A stretch of 64,000 nucleotides of DNA, taken from assembly GCF_037975245.1 (NCBI RefSeq), contig NC_092575.1:9890001-9954000 (forward strand), given 5' to 3'. Origin of the DNA: Apostichopus japonicus (Eukaryota; Echinodermata; Holothuroidea; Aspidochirotida; Stichopodidae). This document shows, piece by piece, positions 52,301-60,720 of this stretch. How positions within the stretch are numbered: the stretch's first letter is position 1; the number at the start of each line of letters is the position of its first letter. Made by a program: the position numbers and the translations under genes. Below the pieces are notes generated by a model. That model made no database searches, was not told the DNA's origin, and saw only the letters and a list, made by a program, of their open reading frames with translations.

Positions 52301-53138
52301 CCTTCATCCTCTACATCTTGTCTTTCCCTCTCCTCCAACCTAAGCCATGGTAATTTAACTGACTTGGAGAATACCTCAACACAATGGGAAGTAGGTAAGA
52401 CAGCATGTTTTTGTCAACTTCTTCAGTTCTTTGAGACTATTATACATCATTTTATGATATGTACATGTGACCTTGTTATCTAGCAAAACTCAGGAACACT
52501 GGTACTATATTTGAAGTTATACATTTACTCTTTGATTACCTTGTATCTTCAATAGCGAAGCATCCTTTTTCTTCATCATAGATGACACAACAATGCTGGC
52601 CAGAAATGAGTTTATTTGGTATACGGTAATTACAGCCTGTGGAAAATAGACAATTTTTGGGATCATAAATGGTTTGTAAAGCAATTCCTCTGAATACACT
52701 AATACTCTTGAGTAGGAACATAAAATCTTGCATAATAATTGGGAGGTATATTTATACTTTGTTTATTATAAAATTCTGAAAATATTACGGTTTGCTGTAC
52801 AAGAGACTGTTTAACTTTGTATTTGAGTTACAATTCTGTCATTTTGCTATGAAATAAACAGATAATTTTGCCTATCATTCAGGTAATACAGATTAGCTTA
52901 CATGTGTTATACATTTAATTAACCTTTAACCTAAAGACAAAATGTGATTGCTGAAATGAGAAGAATTTTAAGAGAATTCAAAAGTCTTTAAGTTATGCTG
53001 CTGGGTGTGTAATAAATTGTACAAACCTTCTGCCCTTCCTAGTGTATAAGAATTTGAGCACACAGGAATGCGAACACTTTCACTGCCAAGAACAGTCAGC
53101 AGTAAGTATGCTTTAGGTCTCTCCTCTGAAGCATCCAT
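40339..53138 (-). CDS. CHFR: E3 ubiquitin-protein ligase CHFR (whole gene, 19 coding exons)
   Basis: Exons in transcription order: 53146-53027 (ATG at 53138), 52636-52540, 51365-51317, 50683-50614, 50372-50301, 49839-49754, 49286-48976, 48387-48312, 47470-47327, 46077-45980, 45712-45650, 44752-44703, 44082-43867, 43551-43465, 42744-42674, 42232-42139, 41825-41709, 41139-41064, 40375-40339. They sum to 1926 nt, 641 residues plus stop, close to human CHFR (about 664). Domains: FHA at about 15-85 with GR34-35, S49, H52, N72-G73; acidic linker with 7-residue repeats about 190-225; RING finger with C254, C257, C270, H272, C275, C278, C289, C292; cysteine-rich domain about 440-600; PBZ finger with C613, C619, H628, H634. 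CHFR is a nuclear ubiquitin ligase of the antephase checkpoint: FHA reads phosphopeptides, RING recruits E2 enzymes, PBZ binds poly(ADP-ribose). All key residues are intact, so the gene looks functional. Confidence 0.97.
41064..41139 (-). CDS. CHFR: CHFR exon 18 (PBZ core)
   Basis: It reads AEATSRPNCYWGRNCRTQHN KPVHA. NCYWGRNCRTQ is the diagnostic CHFR PBZ signature, with C613, C619 and H628. The acceptor is TATTACAG and the donor GC|GTGAGT; phase 2. Confidence 0.95.
41709..41825 (-). CDS. CHFR: CHFR exon 17
   Basis: It reads LTSTNNITKDSILCYSCGMK, then VFKELAYPYRDSIPRDQLP. The CYSCG pair belongs to the C-terminal cysteine-rich domain. The acceptor is CTCTTCAG and the donor CAG|GTAATG. Confidence 0.95.
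42139..42232 (-). CDS. CHFR: CHFR exon 16
   Basis: It reads KYLQQKKLTWKHVLDECLQT then LEAGNAEYQT. LTW is conserved in the family as I recall it. The acceptor is CCCTTCAG and the donor TAT|GTAAGT; phase 1. Confidence 0.9.
42674..42744 (-). CDS. CHFR: CHFR exon 15
   Basis: It reads DLNFGDKCTDSLILGNTQES then SIFK, corresponding to the LNLGDKC segment of vertebrate CHFR. The acceptor is TTGACAG and the donor AAG|GTATAT; ends phase 0. Confidence 0.9.
43465..43551 (-). CDS. CHFR: CHFR exon 14 (cysteine-rich domain)
   Basis: It reads CSLCQMFYCHMYWGCTRNSR then CYGCLNKFK, with the CxxC, YWGC and CxxC zinc ligands of the cysteine-rich domain. The acceptor is CTCCACAG and the donor AAG|GTATGA. Confidence 0.95.
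43867..44082 (-). CDS. CHFR: CHFR exon 13
   Basis: It begins AQPSTSAGPSDASGDATSQN (linker), then VCPAGATHLMCQCCQERFPD RRRE, the start of the cysteine-rich domain. The acceptor is TTCCTCAG and the donor CTT|GTGAGT. Phase 1 at both ends. Confidence 0.93.
44260..44640. repeat. Minisatellite, about 118-125 bp unit, three copies
   Basis: GATGCTCATGTAAAGTAACA, AACATAGCAGCTACTCTGAT and a GGGTGGAGGAGGGGTGA run recur, each copy ending CTTGGAGAGGGGTAGTCA. It is in CHFR intron 12. Confidence 0.9.
44703..44752 (-). CDS. CHFR: CHFR exon 12
   Basis: It completes an Ile codon and reads QCPGLNPTPVASCTVQ. QCPG matches the RQCPG segment of vertebrate CHFR. The acceptor is ACATGCAG and the donor AAG|GTGAGT; phase 1. 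Confidence 0.85.
44930..45420. repeat. Minisatellite, about 65-70 bp unit
   Basis: GCATGACTACACAACACCA, GCAGCAGAACTACATGACAA, CACTCCATGAATACAGAACA recur about seven times with indels. It fills part of CHFR intron 11. The minus-strand ORF at 45201-45395 is a repeat artefact. Confidence 0.9.
45650..45712 (-). CDS. CHFR: CHFR exon 11
   Basis: It completes a Met codon and reads PAIPSWGFLGNILSRQTLPV. The acceptor is AACCTCAG and the donor CAT|GTAAGT. It follows AFA from exon 10, as in the family. The sequence is poorly conserved linker; the phase fit is the main support. Confidence 0.8.
45980..46077 (-). CDS. CHFR: CHFR exon 10
   Basis: It reads VINPRQGDESFSEDSGDELN, SSSEIESLGAFA, an acidic Ser-rich linker. 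The acceptor is TTGACAG and the donor AAT|GTAAGT; phase 2. Confidence 0.88.
46340..47060. repeat. Minisatellite, about 71-77 bp unit, about ten copies
   Basis: TTTTAAAGATATGCTTCAGG, AATCAGTGTATCAGAATACA, GGAGTATACGAGAGGCCAGA, AGACTACTGTACCACTG recur with high identity in CHFR intron 9. Two short ORFs here simply read through the units. Confidence 0.92.
47327..47470 (-). CDS. CHFR: CHFR exon 9 (end of RING and helical extension)
   Basis: It reads CRKCVKRISKNHIVNNLVEA then YLKTHPDKKRSQEEIDQMNS INKITADT. It begins with C292, the last RING cysteine; KNHIVNNLVEAYL is highly conserved in CHFR. The acceptor is TCTTTCAG and the donor ACG|GTTAGT. Phase 0 at both ends. Confidence 0.97.
47521..47752 (+). 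mobile_element. tRNA-derived SINE, copy 3
   Basis: It has a duplicated A-box region (GTGTTAGCTCAGTAGAGTGT, then TTAGCTTAGTGGTTA), a B box GGTTCGAGTCACTCC at about 47586, the shared body and a GCAGGAGGATCTAAAATACA tail. It lies antisense to CHFR in the intron between exons 8 and 9. It is the most complete copy here. Confidence 0.9.
48312..48387 (-). CDS. CHFR: CHFR exon 8 (RING core)
   Basis: It completes a Ser codon and reads LQPCMHTFCAACYSQWMNTS SRCPT, containing C270, H272, C275, C278 and C289. The acceptor is TTCTTGTAG and the donor ACG|GTGAGA. Confidence 0.97.
48976..49286 (-). CDS. CHFR: CHFR exon 7 (acidic linker and RING start)
   Basis: It begins VSPGEQSKKPHLASEVDNSA, passes through four in-frame DAGDASG-type repeats, and ends METLICSICQDILHDCI, with RING cysteines C254 and C257. 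The acceptor is TTGCCAG and the donor CAG|GTAAAG; phase 2. It is the longest exon of the gene. Confidence 0.96.
49112..49198 (-). repeat. CHFR: Coding 21-bp minisatellite in CHFR
   Basis: On the minus strand the unit GATGCAGGTGATGCTTCAGG G occurs four times, encoding DAGDASG (last copy DAGDALG). The 21-bp period keeps frame, so copy-number change would alter linker length without breaking the protein. Confidence 0.93.
49754..49839 (-). CDS. CHFR: CHFR exon 6
   Basis: It completes a Glu codon, then ATQEYAFDEAGDVEPTDGDK and KRKREDEE. The KKRKRE cluster is a plausible nuclear localisation signal. The acceptor is CATGCAG and the donor GAG|GTAATT. Confidence 0.88.
50301..50372 (-). CDS. CHFR: CHFR exon 5
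   Basis: It reads AISFQFEEVPQEVSEIDLDD TLSS, an acidic stretch after the FHA domain. The acceptor is TTCTTTAG and the donor CTG|GTAAGT. Phase 1 at both ends. Confidence 0.88.
50614..50683 (-). CDS. CHFR: CHFR exon 4 (FHA end)
   Basis: It reads KLPIKNGDEVFLVYRKKDAS RTD. GDEVFLVYRK matches the last FHA strand (GDVIYLVYRK in human as I recall). The acceptor is CTTTATAG and the donor ATG|GTGAGT. Confidence 0.95.
51317..51365 (-). CDS. CHFR: CHFR exon 3 (FHA)
   Basis: It completes S70, then TNGMLLNKTVRTTKGQ. It carries the FHA phosphopeptide-binding S-T-N-G loop. The acceptor is TTATGTAG and the donor CAA|GTAAGT. Confidence 0.95.
52540..52636 (-). CDS. CHFR: CHFR exon 2 (FHA)
   Basis: It completes Gly38, then CNYRIPNKLISGQHCCVIYD EEKGCFAIEDT. 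S49 and H52 (SGQH) are the conserved FHA residues. The acceptor is TTCCACAG and the donor AAG|GTAATC; phase 2. Confidence 0.95.
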
Positions 53139-53146
53139 GTTGCGTC
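53027..53146 (-). CDS. CHFR: CHFR exon 1 of the coding sequence
   Basis: After a TTTGTCAG acceptor come 8 nt of 5' untranslated sequence and the start at 53138 in context GCAACATGG: MDASEERPKAYLLLTVLGSE SVRIPVCSNSYTLGRAE. LGR holds the FHA glycine and arginine. The donor is AAG|GTTTGT. The start fits because the FHA domain begins within 15 residues, as in vertebrate CHFR. Confidence 0.92.
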
Positions 53147-53604
53147 CTGACAAATATATTACATATGTATTAGAATATAACATCATTTAATTTATCATGC
53201 AATCAAGACATAATGGGAACTATAGATTACATATCAAGAAGCAAGTTTTCAAAGTAAAGAAGGGGGGAAAATGTTTGATATTACATTGAACATTTACAAT
53301 AACATATATGACATATGAGATTAAATTTTTAAATTTGTTGTAGGTTTTCACATGTATTTGCACTGAAAGACACTTTACTTGCAGTGTTTACACGTCTAAT
53401 TGAACAAAATTTTGAGTGAAATTTTTCAAGTTTATTCCATGATTCCATGCGTCCTGACGATAGCAGCTAATTTTGATAAAGTGAAACAAGAAACATTACA
53501 TTGATACTGTATTTTGTAGCACTTTCACAAAATAGTATATCACTCACTAGAATAATACAGCAAAGTATAACACATGACTGAACTTTAAATTTCTCCTTAC
53601 TTAC

Positions 53605-53670
53605 AGCATGTAGTCCTTTACTGTGTGCCATATCTTCGACACTGGCAGTACTAACACTAGCCTAACATTA
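53605..53670 (-). other. CHFR: Candidate 5' untranslated exon of CHFR
   Basis: The coding start exon has a splice acceptor 8 nt before the ATG, so an upstream non-coding exon is needed. The best nearby donor is GCT|GTAAGT (rc of 53599-53604). The exon's own 5' edge is unknown. It would contain an upstream ATG out of frame with CHFR. Other donors in 53.8-54.9 kb cannot be ruled out. Confidence 0.3.
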
Positions 53671-55235
53671 ACAAGAAACATTAAAAAAAAATATTGATTT
53701 CCACTAGACTTGGTTTGCCGAATCTGCTGGGTCTGTAAGTTACTTGGATCATGTCCCAGTCATTGCATACTTTCTAACGTAAGACCATCAACAGTGTTAA
53801 GAAACTAGAAGTGGTTAATGGCCTAGACCTAATCATGTAACAGTATGCCTATACTGTTCACTAAAGTAGGTACATGGGTTTCGTGTATGCAGCAGTTCTG
53901 CGAAAGAATAACCGACTTTTGCTTGTAACTCCGAAGATTCAAAACAGAAACTTTTACCTTTTCTTCGTATATCAATCGCATAGATTGATGCTACTTTTCT
54001 AAAAGTTTTGTGGTAATGCAAGATTCCGGTGATGAGAAATGTATATTAAATCCGAAACGATTTTTTTGTGCAATCAACGATATTGAACAGTAACTTGCAT
54101 CTTTGTAAACATGTCATATTTTCACACTATAGTAAAACAACTCATCAGCACCATCATTGCACCTATTTGATATGATCATATGAAAGCTTGTTGTGTTTTC
54201 CCTCTATTCCAACGGGTGATTCATCCATCGATATCACTAACTTAGAATTATTTTGTTTAAAAAACTCAAAGAAATCACTTGAGGCATGCAGAACCATAGC
54301 AAACTATGCTAAACTGAAAATCCACTATTATCTGATGTAAAATTGTAGGGACACTATTTCAATGTTGGTATAGATCCCGGGGGGTGGGTCATGCAATTGA
54401 CAAGTGAATTCAGTATGCCATATTAATATTTCGCTAAACTGGTATGCATAGCTATACACACTAAACGCTGTTAAACTTCACAGACGATTTTAGTACTAAA
54501 TTGCAAATTATATAAGTAAGACTTTAATATTAAGTCCACCAATTTCCGTAAATTTGGTAAGCCATCATAATATAGGATGAACTTTACCATAATGGTGAAT
54601 AACTCATTGAAAAAATTAAAAATATACCGCCCCTTTTTTTTACGCAGAACTCGAGTCATTTACGCGCTTTTCATGCACTTACTATTCAAAGTTCGTCCAA
54701 ATTTATTTTTTTACCAAAGCATAAAAAATAAATTCAAACCTCACATCTGATTCTTATAGCAAATCAGTTCGTAAGTTTACCACTTCGACTGGTTCCGGCA
54801 ATCTTTTATTTTGAGTATGAACTATGAGTATGATCGGCGATCTTTTGTCGCGGCTTACGCGGAATCCATGAACCTACTGTAGCCTGTAGGCCTACCTTTA
54901 CGTGGTTTACAGAATGAAATAGTATAACTTAGGTGTAGCCTTATTTATTTTAAGTGTTGCCTTACTTATTTGGTTTATTTTATCCGGCTGATCCCTGTTA
55001 ACTACAGTAGGCTGGTCGTCACACCTGGCATACTCGCGTTTTTTCTGTCTTGCCAGAACATGTTAGAAATTGCCTCATTGAAGGTAGCAGCCACTAAGAG
55101 CAGACACTAACAGCAGCCACTAAGAAAAAAAGGACAGTAAGACATGACACACAGTACTACAACTGCGGTCGTGTGTGTTTGTTATAACCAGTGTTACCAG
55201 CGACAGTTGACGAAAAAACGCTAGATTGGCGAAAA
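53671..55235. other. Probable CHFR promoter region and spacer
   Basis: About 1.5 kb between the candidate 5' exon and the satellite. It has no recognised ORF or repeat. A slightly CG-richer stretch at 54,780-54,860 (GATCGGCGATCTTTTGTCGC) stands out from its AT-rich surroundings. No TATA box or defined start site could be supported. Confidence 0.4.
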
Positions 55236-56164
55236 TATAACCCCAAACGCGCTGTATATACTTAATGTGTAATGATCAGAAAAATGTTTTTTTTTTTCAA
55301 ATTCGATTAACTTTAGTTATGGAGCCTACTAGTATGTCCGGTTAGCACCATATTAAAGTAGACAGGTTCATCTTTCACGTGGTATACCTCTACTATCGGT
55401 AACAAAAATGATTTCTTGACCAAAAGTGGCCTTAAAAATTTTAACCCCGATACGGACATCACTAAACGCGCTGTATCTAAGGTGTAATGATCTAAAAAAA
55501 ATATTTTTCCCCTTCAAAATCGATTAACTTTAGTTATGGAGCCTACTAGGATGTCCGGTTAGCACCACATTAAAGTAGAACGGTACTTCTTTCACGTGGT
55601 ATACCTCTACCATCGGTAACAAAAATGATTTCTTGACCAAATATGGCCTTAAAGTTTTAACCCCGATCCGGACATCTCTAAACGCGCTGTATATACGTAA
55701 TGTGTAATGATCATAAAAATGGTTAATTTTTTTTTTTTCAAAATCGATTTACTTTAGTTATGGAGCCTACTGGCATGTCCGGTTAGCACCACATTAAAGT
55801 AGAAATGTTCCTCTTTTACGTGGTATACCTCTACTATCGGTAACAAAAATGATTTCTTGACCAAAAGTGACCTTGAAGTTTTAACCCCGATACGGATATC
55901 TCTAAACGCGCTGTACATCTGAGGTGTAATGATCCAAAAAATGATTTTTTTTTCTTTCTTCAAAATCGATTAACTTTAGTTATGGAGCCTACTAGGATGT
56001 CCGGTTAGCACCACATTAAAGTAGAAAGGTTCCTCTTTTACGTGGTATACCTCTACTATCGGTAACAAAAATGATTTCTTGACCAAAAGTGACCTTGAAA
56101 TTTTAACCCCGATACGGACATCTCTAAACGCGCTGTATATATACGTTATGTGTAATGATCAGAA

Positions 56165-59100
56165 AAATTTATGATTTTTATTTTTTTCAAAATCGATTAA
56201 CTTTATAGTTATGGAGCCTACTAGGATGTCCGGTTAGCACCACATTGAAGTAGACAGGTTCATCTTCCACGTGATATACCTCTACTATCGGTAACAAAAC
56301 TGATTTTTTGACCAAAAATGGCCTTAAAGTTTTAACCCCGATCCGGACATCTCTAAACGCGCTGTATATACGTAATGTGTAATGATCAGAAAAATGGTTA
56401 ATTTTTATTTTTTCAAAATCGATTAACTTTAGTTATGGAGCCTACTAGGATGTCCGGTTAGCACCACATTAAAGTAGAAAGGTTCCTCTTTTACGTGGTA
56501 TACCTCTACTATCGGTAACAAAAATGATTTCTTGACCAAAAGTGACCTTGAAGTTTTAACCCCGATACGGACATCTCTAAACGCGCTGTATATACGTTAT
56601 GTGTAATGATCAGAAAAAATTATGACTTTTATTTTTTTCAAATTCGATTAACTTTAGTTATGGAGCCTACTAGGATGTCCGGTTAGCACCACATTGAAGT
56701 AGACAGGTCCATCTTCCACGTGATATACCTCTACTATCGGTAACAAAAATGATTTCTTGACCAAAAATGGCCTTAAAGTTTTAACCCCGATACGGACATC
56801 TCTAAACGCGCTGTATAATGTGTAATGATCAGAAAAATGGTTAATTTTTATTTTTTCAAAATCGATTAACTTTAGTTATGGAGCCTACTAGTATGTCCGG
56901 TTAGCACCACATTAAAGTAGAAAGGTTCCTCTTTTACGTGGTATATCTCTACTATCGGTAACAAAAATGATTTCTTGACCAAAAATGGCCTTGAAATTTT
57001 AACCCCGATACGGACATCTCTAAACGCGCTGTATATATACGTTATGTGTAATGATCAGAAAAATTTATGATTTTTATTTTTTTCAAAATCGATTAACTTT
57101 AGTTATGGAGCCTACTAGGATGTCCGGTTAGCACCACATTGAAGTAGACAGGTTCATCTTCCACGTGATATACCTCTACTATCGGTAACAAAACTGATTT
57201 TTTGACCAAAAATGGCCTTAAAGTTTTAACCCCGATCCGGACATCTCTAAACGCGCTGTATATACGTAATGTGTAATGATCAGAAAAATGGTTAATTTTT
57301 ATTTTTTCAAAATCGATTAACTTTAGTTATGGAGCCTACTAGGATGTCCGGTTAGCACCACATTAAAGTAGAAAGGTTCCTCTTTTACGTGGTATACCTC
57401 TACTATCGGTAACAAAAATGATTTCTTGACCAAAAGTGACCTTGAAGTTTTAACCCCGATACGGACATCTCTAAACGCGCTGTATATACGTTATGTGTAA
57501 TGATCAGAAAAAATTATGACTTTTATTTTTTTCAAATTCGATTAACTTTAGTTATGGAGCCTACTAGGATGTCCGGTTAGCACCACATTGAAGTAGACAG
57601 GTCCATCTTCCACGTGATATACCTCTACTATCGGTAACAAAAATGATTTCTTGACCAAAAATGGCCTTAAAGTTTTAACCCCGATACGGACATCTCTAAA
57701 CGCGCTGTATAATGTGTAATGATCAGAAAAATGGTTAATTTTTATTTTTTCAAAATCGATTAACTTTAGTTATGGAGCCTACTAGTATGTCCGGTTAGCA
57801 CCACATTAAAGTAGAAAGGTTCCTCTTTTACGTGGTATATCTCTACTATCGGTAACAAAAATGATTTCTTGACCAAAAATGGCCTTGAAATTTTAACCCC
57901 GATACGGACATCTCTAAACGCGCTGTATATATACGTTATGTGTAATGATCAGAAAAATTTATGATTTTTATTTTTTTCAAAATCGATTAACTTTAGTTAT
58001 GGAGCCTACTAGGATGTCCGGTTAGCACCACATTGAAGTAGACAGGTTCATCTTCCACGTGATATACCTCTACTATCGGTAACAAAACTGATTTTTTGAC
58101 CAAAAATGGCCTTAAAGTTTTAACCCCGATCCGGACATCTCTAAACGCGCTGTATATACGTAATGTGTAATGATCAGAAAAATGGTTAATTTTTATTTTT
58201 TCAAAATCGATTAACTTTAGTTATGGAGCCTACTAGGATGTCCGGTTAGCACCACATTAAAGTAGAAAGGTTCCTCTTTTACGTGGTATACCTCTACTAT
58301 CGGTAACAAAAATGATTTCTTGACCAAAAGTGACCTTGAAGTTTTAACCCCGATACGGACATCTCTAAACGCGCTGTATATACGTTATGTGTAATGATCA
58401 GAAAAAATTATGACTTTTATTTTTTTCAAATTCGATTAACTTTAGTTATGGAGCCTACTAGGATGTCCGGTTAGCACCACATTGAAGTAGACAGGTCCAT
58501 CTTCCACGTGATATACCTCTACTATCGGTAACAAAAATGATTTCTTGACCAAAAATGGCCTTAAAGTTTTAACCCCGATACGGACATCTCTAAACGCGCT
58601 GTATAATGTGTAATGATCAGAAAAATGGTTAATTTTTATTTTTTCAAAATCGATTAACTTTAGTTATGGAGCCTACTAGTATGTCCGGTTAGCACCACAT
58701 TAAAGTAGAAAGGTTCCTCTTTTACGTGGTATATCTCTACTATCGGTAACAAAAATGATTTCTTGACCAAAAATGGCCTTAAAGTTTTAACCCCGATCCG
58801 GACATCTCTAAACGCGCTGTATATACGTAATGTGTAATGATCAGAAAAATTTATGATTTTTATTTTTTCAAAATCGATTAACTTTAGTTATGGAGCCTAC
58901 TAGTATGTCCGGTTAGCACCACATTAAAGTAGACAGGTTCATCTTTCACGTGGTATACCTCTACTATCGGTAACAAAAATGATTTTTTGACCAAAAATGG
59001 CCTTAAAGTTTTAACCCCGATCCGGACATCTCTAAACGCGCTGTATATACGTAATGTGTAATGATCAGAAAAATGGTTAATTTTTATTTTTTCAAAATCG

Positions 59101-59760
59101 ATTAACTTTAGTTATGGAGCCTACTAGGATGTCCGGTTAGCACCACATTAAAGTAGAAAGGTTCCTCTTTTACGTGGTATACCTCTACTATCGGTAACAA
59201 AAATGATTTCTTGACCAAAAGTGACCTTGAAGTTTTAACCCCGATACGGACATCTCTAAACGCGCTGTATATACGTTATGTGTAATGATCAGAAAAAATT
59301 ATGACTTTTATTTTTTTCAAATTCGATTAACTTTAGTTATGGAGCCTACTAGGATGTCCGGTTAGCACCACATTGAAGTAGACAGGTCCATCTTCCACGT
59401 GATATACCTCTACTATCGGTAACAAAAATGATTTCTTGACCAAAAATGGCCTTAAAGTTTTAACCCCGATACGGACATCTCTAAACGCGCTGTATAATGT
59501 GTAATGATCAGAAAAATGGTTAATTTTTATTTTTTCAAAATCGATTAACTTTAGTTATGGAGCCTACTAGTATGTCCGGTTAGCACCACATTAAAGTAGA
59601 AAGGTTCCTCTTTTACGTGGTATATCTCTACTATCGGTAACAAAAATGATTTCTTGACCAAAAATGGCCTTAAAGTTTTAACCCCGATCCGGACATCTCT
59701 AAACGCGCTGTATATACGTAATGTGTAATGATCAGAAAAATGGTTAATTTTTATTTTTTC
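56165..59760. repeat. 894-bp higher-order repeat block
   Basis: Marker variants recur at 894-bp spacing: the ATCGATTAAC before the AAAGTGACCTTGAAG monomer lies at 56418, 57312, 58206 and 59097; CACATTGAAG of the ACTGATTTTTTG monomer lies at 56241, 57135 and 58029. Four distinct monomers make one unit. The first three units look almost identical; the fourth is 3 bp shorter and diverges in one monomer. Confidence 0.9.
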
Positions 59761-59782
59761 AAAATCGATTAACTTTAGTTAT

Positions 59783-60720
59783 GGAGCCTACTAGTATGTC
59801 CGGTTAGCACCATATTAAAGTAGACAGGTTCATCTTTCACGTGGTATACCTCTACTATCGGTAACAAAAATGATTTCTTGACCAAAAGTGGCCTTAAAAA
59901 TTTTAACCCCGATACGGACATCACTGAACGCGCTGTATCTAAGGTGTAATGATCTAAAAAAATTATTTTTTCCCTTCAAAATCGATTAACTTTAGTTATG
60001 GAGCCTACTAGGATGTCCGGTTAGCACCACATTAAAGTAGAACGGTACTTCTTTCACGTGGTATACCTCTACCATCGGTAACAAAAATGATTTCTTGACC
60101 AAATATGGCCTTAAAGTTTTAACCCCGATCCGGACATCTCTAAACGCGCTGTATATACGTAATGTATAATGATCATAAAAATGGTTAATTTTTTTTTTTT
60201 TCAAAATCGATTTACTTTAGTTATGGAGCCTACTGGCATGTCCGGTTAGCACCACATTAAAGTAGAAATGTTCCTCTTTCACGTGGTATACCTCTACCAT
60301 CGGTAACAAAAATGATTTCTTGACCAAAAGTGACCTTGAAGTTTTAACCCCGATACGGATATCTCTAAACGCGCTGTACATCTGAGGTGTAATGATCCAA
60401 AAAATGATTTTTTTTCTTTCTTCAAAATCCATTAACTTTAGTTATGGAGCCTACTAGGATGTCCGGTTAGCACCACATTAAAGTAGAAAGGTTCCTCTTT
60501 TACGTGGTATACCTCTACTATCGGTAACAAAAATGATTTCTTGACCAAAAGTGACCTTGAAATTTTAACCCCGATACGGACATCTCTAAACGCGCTGTAT
60601 ATATACGTTATGTGTAATGATCAGAAAAATTTATGATTTTTATTTTTTTCAAAATCGATTAACTTTAGTTATGGAGCCTACTAGGATGTCCGGTTAGCAC
60701 CACATTGAAGTAGACAGGTT
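59783..60720. repeat. Second copy of the array's left-edge segment
   Basis: The monomer series at about 55321-56255 (variants CACCATATT, TGGCCTTAAAAATTTT, GACATCACT, TCTAAGGTGTAATGATCTAA) reappears at 59783-60720, offset 4462 bp, and part of it again from 60721. The block at 56165-59760 is thus bracketed by a direct repeat of about 950 bp. Confidence 0.88.

Noticed and set aside
53833-54021. 62-codon ORF as an N-terminal CHFR extension
   Set aside because: No in-frame splice to the FHA exon; the family starts just before the FHA domain.
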